A stretch of 64,000 bases of DNA from Mucilaginibacter sp. KACC 22773 (GTDB lineage: Bacteria; Bacteroidota; Bacteroidia; Sphingobacteriales; Sphingobacteriaceae), in contig NZ_CP117883.1 of NCBI RefSeq assembly GCF_028736215.1, positions 2,542,001-2,606,000 of the forward strand, written 5' to 3'. Positions 63,270 through 64,000 of the stretch are shown here, piece after piece. A model generated the notes under the pieces. It saw only the letters and a program-made list of their open reading frames with translations. It was not told where the DNA came from and ran no database searches. How positions within the stretch are numbered: position 1 is the stretch's first letter; each line of letters begins with the position of its first letter. The translations under genes and the position numbers were made by a program.

Positions 63270-64000
63270 TATTGCACCAATGCCTCTCTTTGCGCTTTGC
63301 TTTTTCCTAAAAATTCTTCGGCCTGCGCTAAATATGCCGCTGCAAATTCAGCTGAGGGCTCGTTTTGACTGATCTGCAGTACCAGGTCACTAAACGATCC
63401 TTGCAAATCAAACTCGCCGGTTGCTACAAACTGCGCATCAAACTCTTTAATAATGCCTGCCTGTGTGCTGCTGTTGGTACCTTTATCTAACAATAAAGCT
63501 TTTGCCGAACTGATGAAAACATTATACGAATGATAAATAGCATCAGACCAGTCGCCCCGGGTAAATGAACCGTTTGCCCAGCCCATTTTTTCCTCCGATT
63601 CAAAAAGAAGGGTAGCAACCAAATCAATTACTACGCCGGCACACTCGCCTACGCCAATAGCAGATACATAGGTTTCCTGGTGGCCCCAGTCAACAAATTC
63701 ATCATCGGTAAGGGTTGTTAAATCTGCAAGCGGTTTCAGTAGGCGGTAAAAATAATCTTTACCCTGGCGGTCGTAATAGGCATGGAAAGTTTCACCCTCT
63801 GGCGAAAACTCTTTGTAATCGTCAAGGATTTTTCTTAAAACGTCGGTAGCACGTTTTGAAGGCACCTTAACCACTCTTTCGGCCGCACGGCCTACACCAT
63901 CGCCAACAGTGCCACCGCCCAGCATTACCTGTACCGAAGGCAATACCTTTGTACCGGCCTTAAGCGAACTGCCATGAAAACCTATATGGGCCAAACCATG
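63269..64000 (-). CDS. Sulfite/nitrite reductase C-terminal part with extra C-terminal domain, 5' end cut by window
   Basis: The frame stays open to the window edge (HGLAHIGFHGSS at 63963-64000), so the N-terminal siroheme/4Fe-4S part is outside. Visible are the end of the reductase fold (PSVQVMLGGGTVGDGVG, KVPSKRATDVLRKI) up to about residue 90. After it comes a C-terminal helical region of about 150 residues (KMGWANGSFTRGDWSDAIYHSYNVFISSAKALLLDKG) that looks like a HEPN domain. This extra domain is not part of the classic enzyme. Context (cobA, CysG, CysH) favours assimilatory sulfite reduction over nitrite reduction. Confidence 0.85.
   Translation of the reverse strand, partial: HGLAHIGFHGSSLKAGTKVLPSVQVMLGGGTVGDGVGRAAERVVKVPSKRATDVLRKILDDYKEFSPEGETFHAYYDRQGKDYFYRLLKPLADLTTLTDDEFVDWGHQETYVSAIGVGECAGVVIDLVATLLFESEEKMGWANGSFTRGDWSDAIYHSYNVFISSAKALLLDKGTNSSTQAGIIKEFDAQFVATGEFDLQGSFSDLVLQISQNEPSAEFAAAYLAQAEEFLGKSKAQREALVQ

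Overview
The window comes from a Bacteroidota chromosome, most likely family Sphingobacteriaceae (Mucilaginibacter or Pedobacter type). The evidence is TAnnTTTG promoter boxes in place of sigma70 -10 boxes, few Shine-Dalgarno sequences, the futalosine genes mqnE and mqnA, lipoprotein and SusD-era style secreted enzymes, an acyl-CoA reductase next to a dicluster ferredoxin, and spacers packed with inverted repeats. No rRNA, tRNA, CRISPR array, prophage or complete insertion sequence was seen. Genus is an inference; no database was searched.

Layout. 1-8.6 kb: a cut P1-family peptidase, grpE-dnaJ, an FtsE-type ATPase with a small partner gene, acyl-CoA reductase and ferredoxin, an NlpC/P60 peptidase, a WD40 protein and a class A beta-lactamase. 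8.7-18.6 kb: a complete histidine operon on the minus strand, in the order hisG-hisD-lipoprotein-hisC-unknown ORF-hisB-hisH-hisA-hisF-hisIE. It is preceded by a 19-residue leader peptide with seven His codons, and two unrelated genes sit inside it. 18.7-21 kb: a membrane glycosyltransferase-like protein and a GmhB-type phosphatase. 21.4-27.4 kb: gltBD, closed by a strong terminator. 27.6-34.8 kb: a DUF4142 lipoprotein, a frameshifted GH43 gene, a DUF763 protein, an acyl-CoA synthetase, a YCF48-like lipoprotein and an alpha/beta hydrolase. 35.1-42.1 kb: a secreted carbohydrate-oxidation operon (ThuA/sugar dehydrogenase/PKD/cytochrome c fusion, TIM-barrel isomerase, Gfo/Idh/MocA oxidoreductase, DUF6807). 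42.1-48.1 kb: a Cys/Met-metabolism PLP enzyme, mqnE, a histidine phosphatase, mqnA, DUF5990 and DinB proteins. 48.2-55.3 kb: a TetR-controlled RND efflux operon. 55.5-60.2 kb: a GH20 hexosaminidase, a small unknown gene, a GNAT acetyltransferase and an Rpn-family nuclease locus. 60.3-64 kb: assimilatory sulfate/sulfite reduction and siroheme genes (cysH, a CysG-TSUP fusion, cobA, and the C-terminal part of a sulfite/nitrite reductase fused to an extra domain).

The most unusual observation is at the Rpn locus. The full-length nuclease gene has an internal ATG behind a near-perfect Shine-Dalgarno, rare for this phylum. A second, separate 59-codon gene beside it carries only that C-terminal segment with the same ribosome-binding site. 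In E. coli, intragenic C-terminal Rpn products act as antitoxins, so this looks like a toxin with both an internal and a stand-alone antitoxin. Other items to check are the His leader, the two extra genes inside the his operon, 12 perfect TAATGAC repeats in front of the beta-lactamase, two elaborately folded intergenic elements (9.3-9.6 kb and 29.2-29.3 kb) and a shared palindromic operator in front of the tetR and efflux genes.
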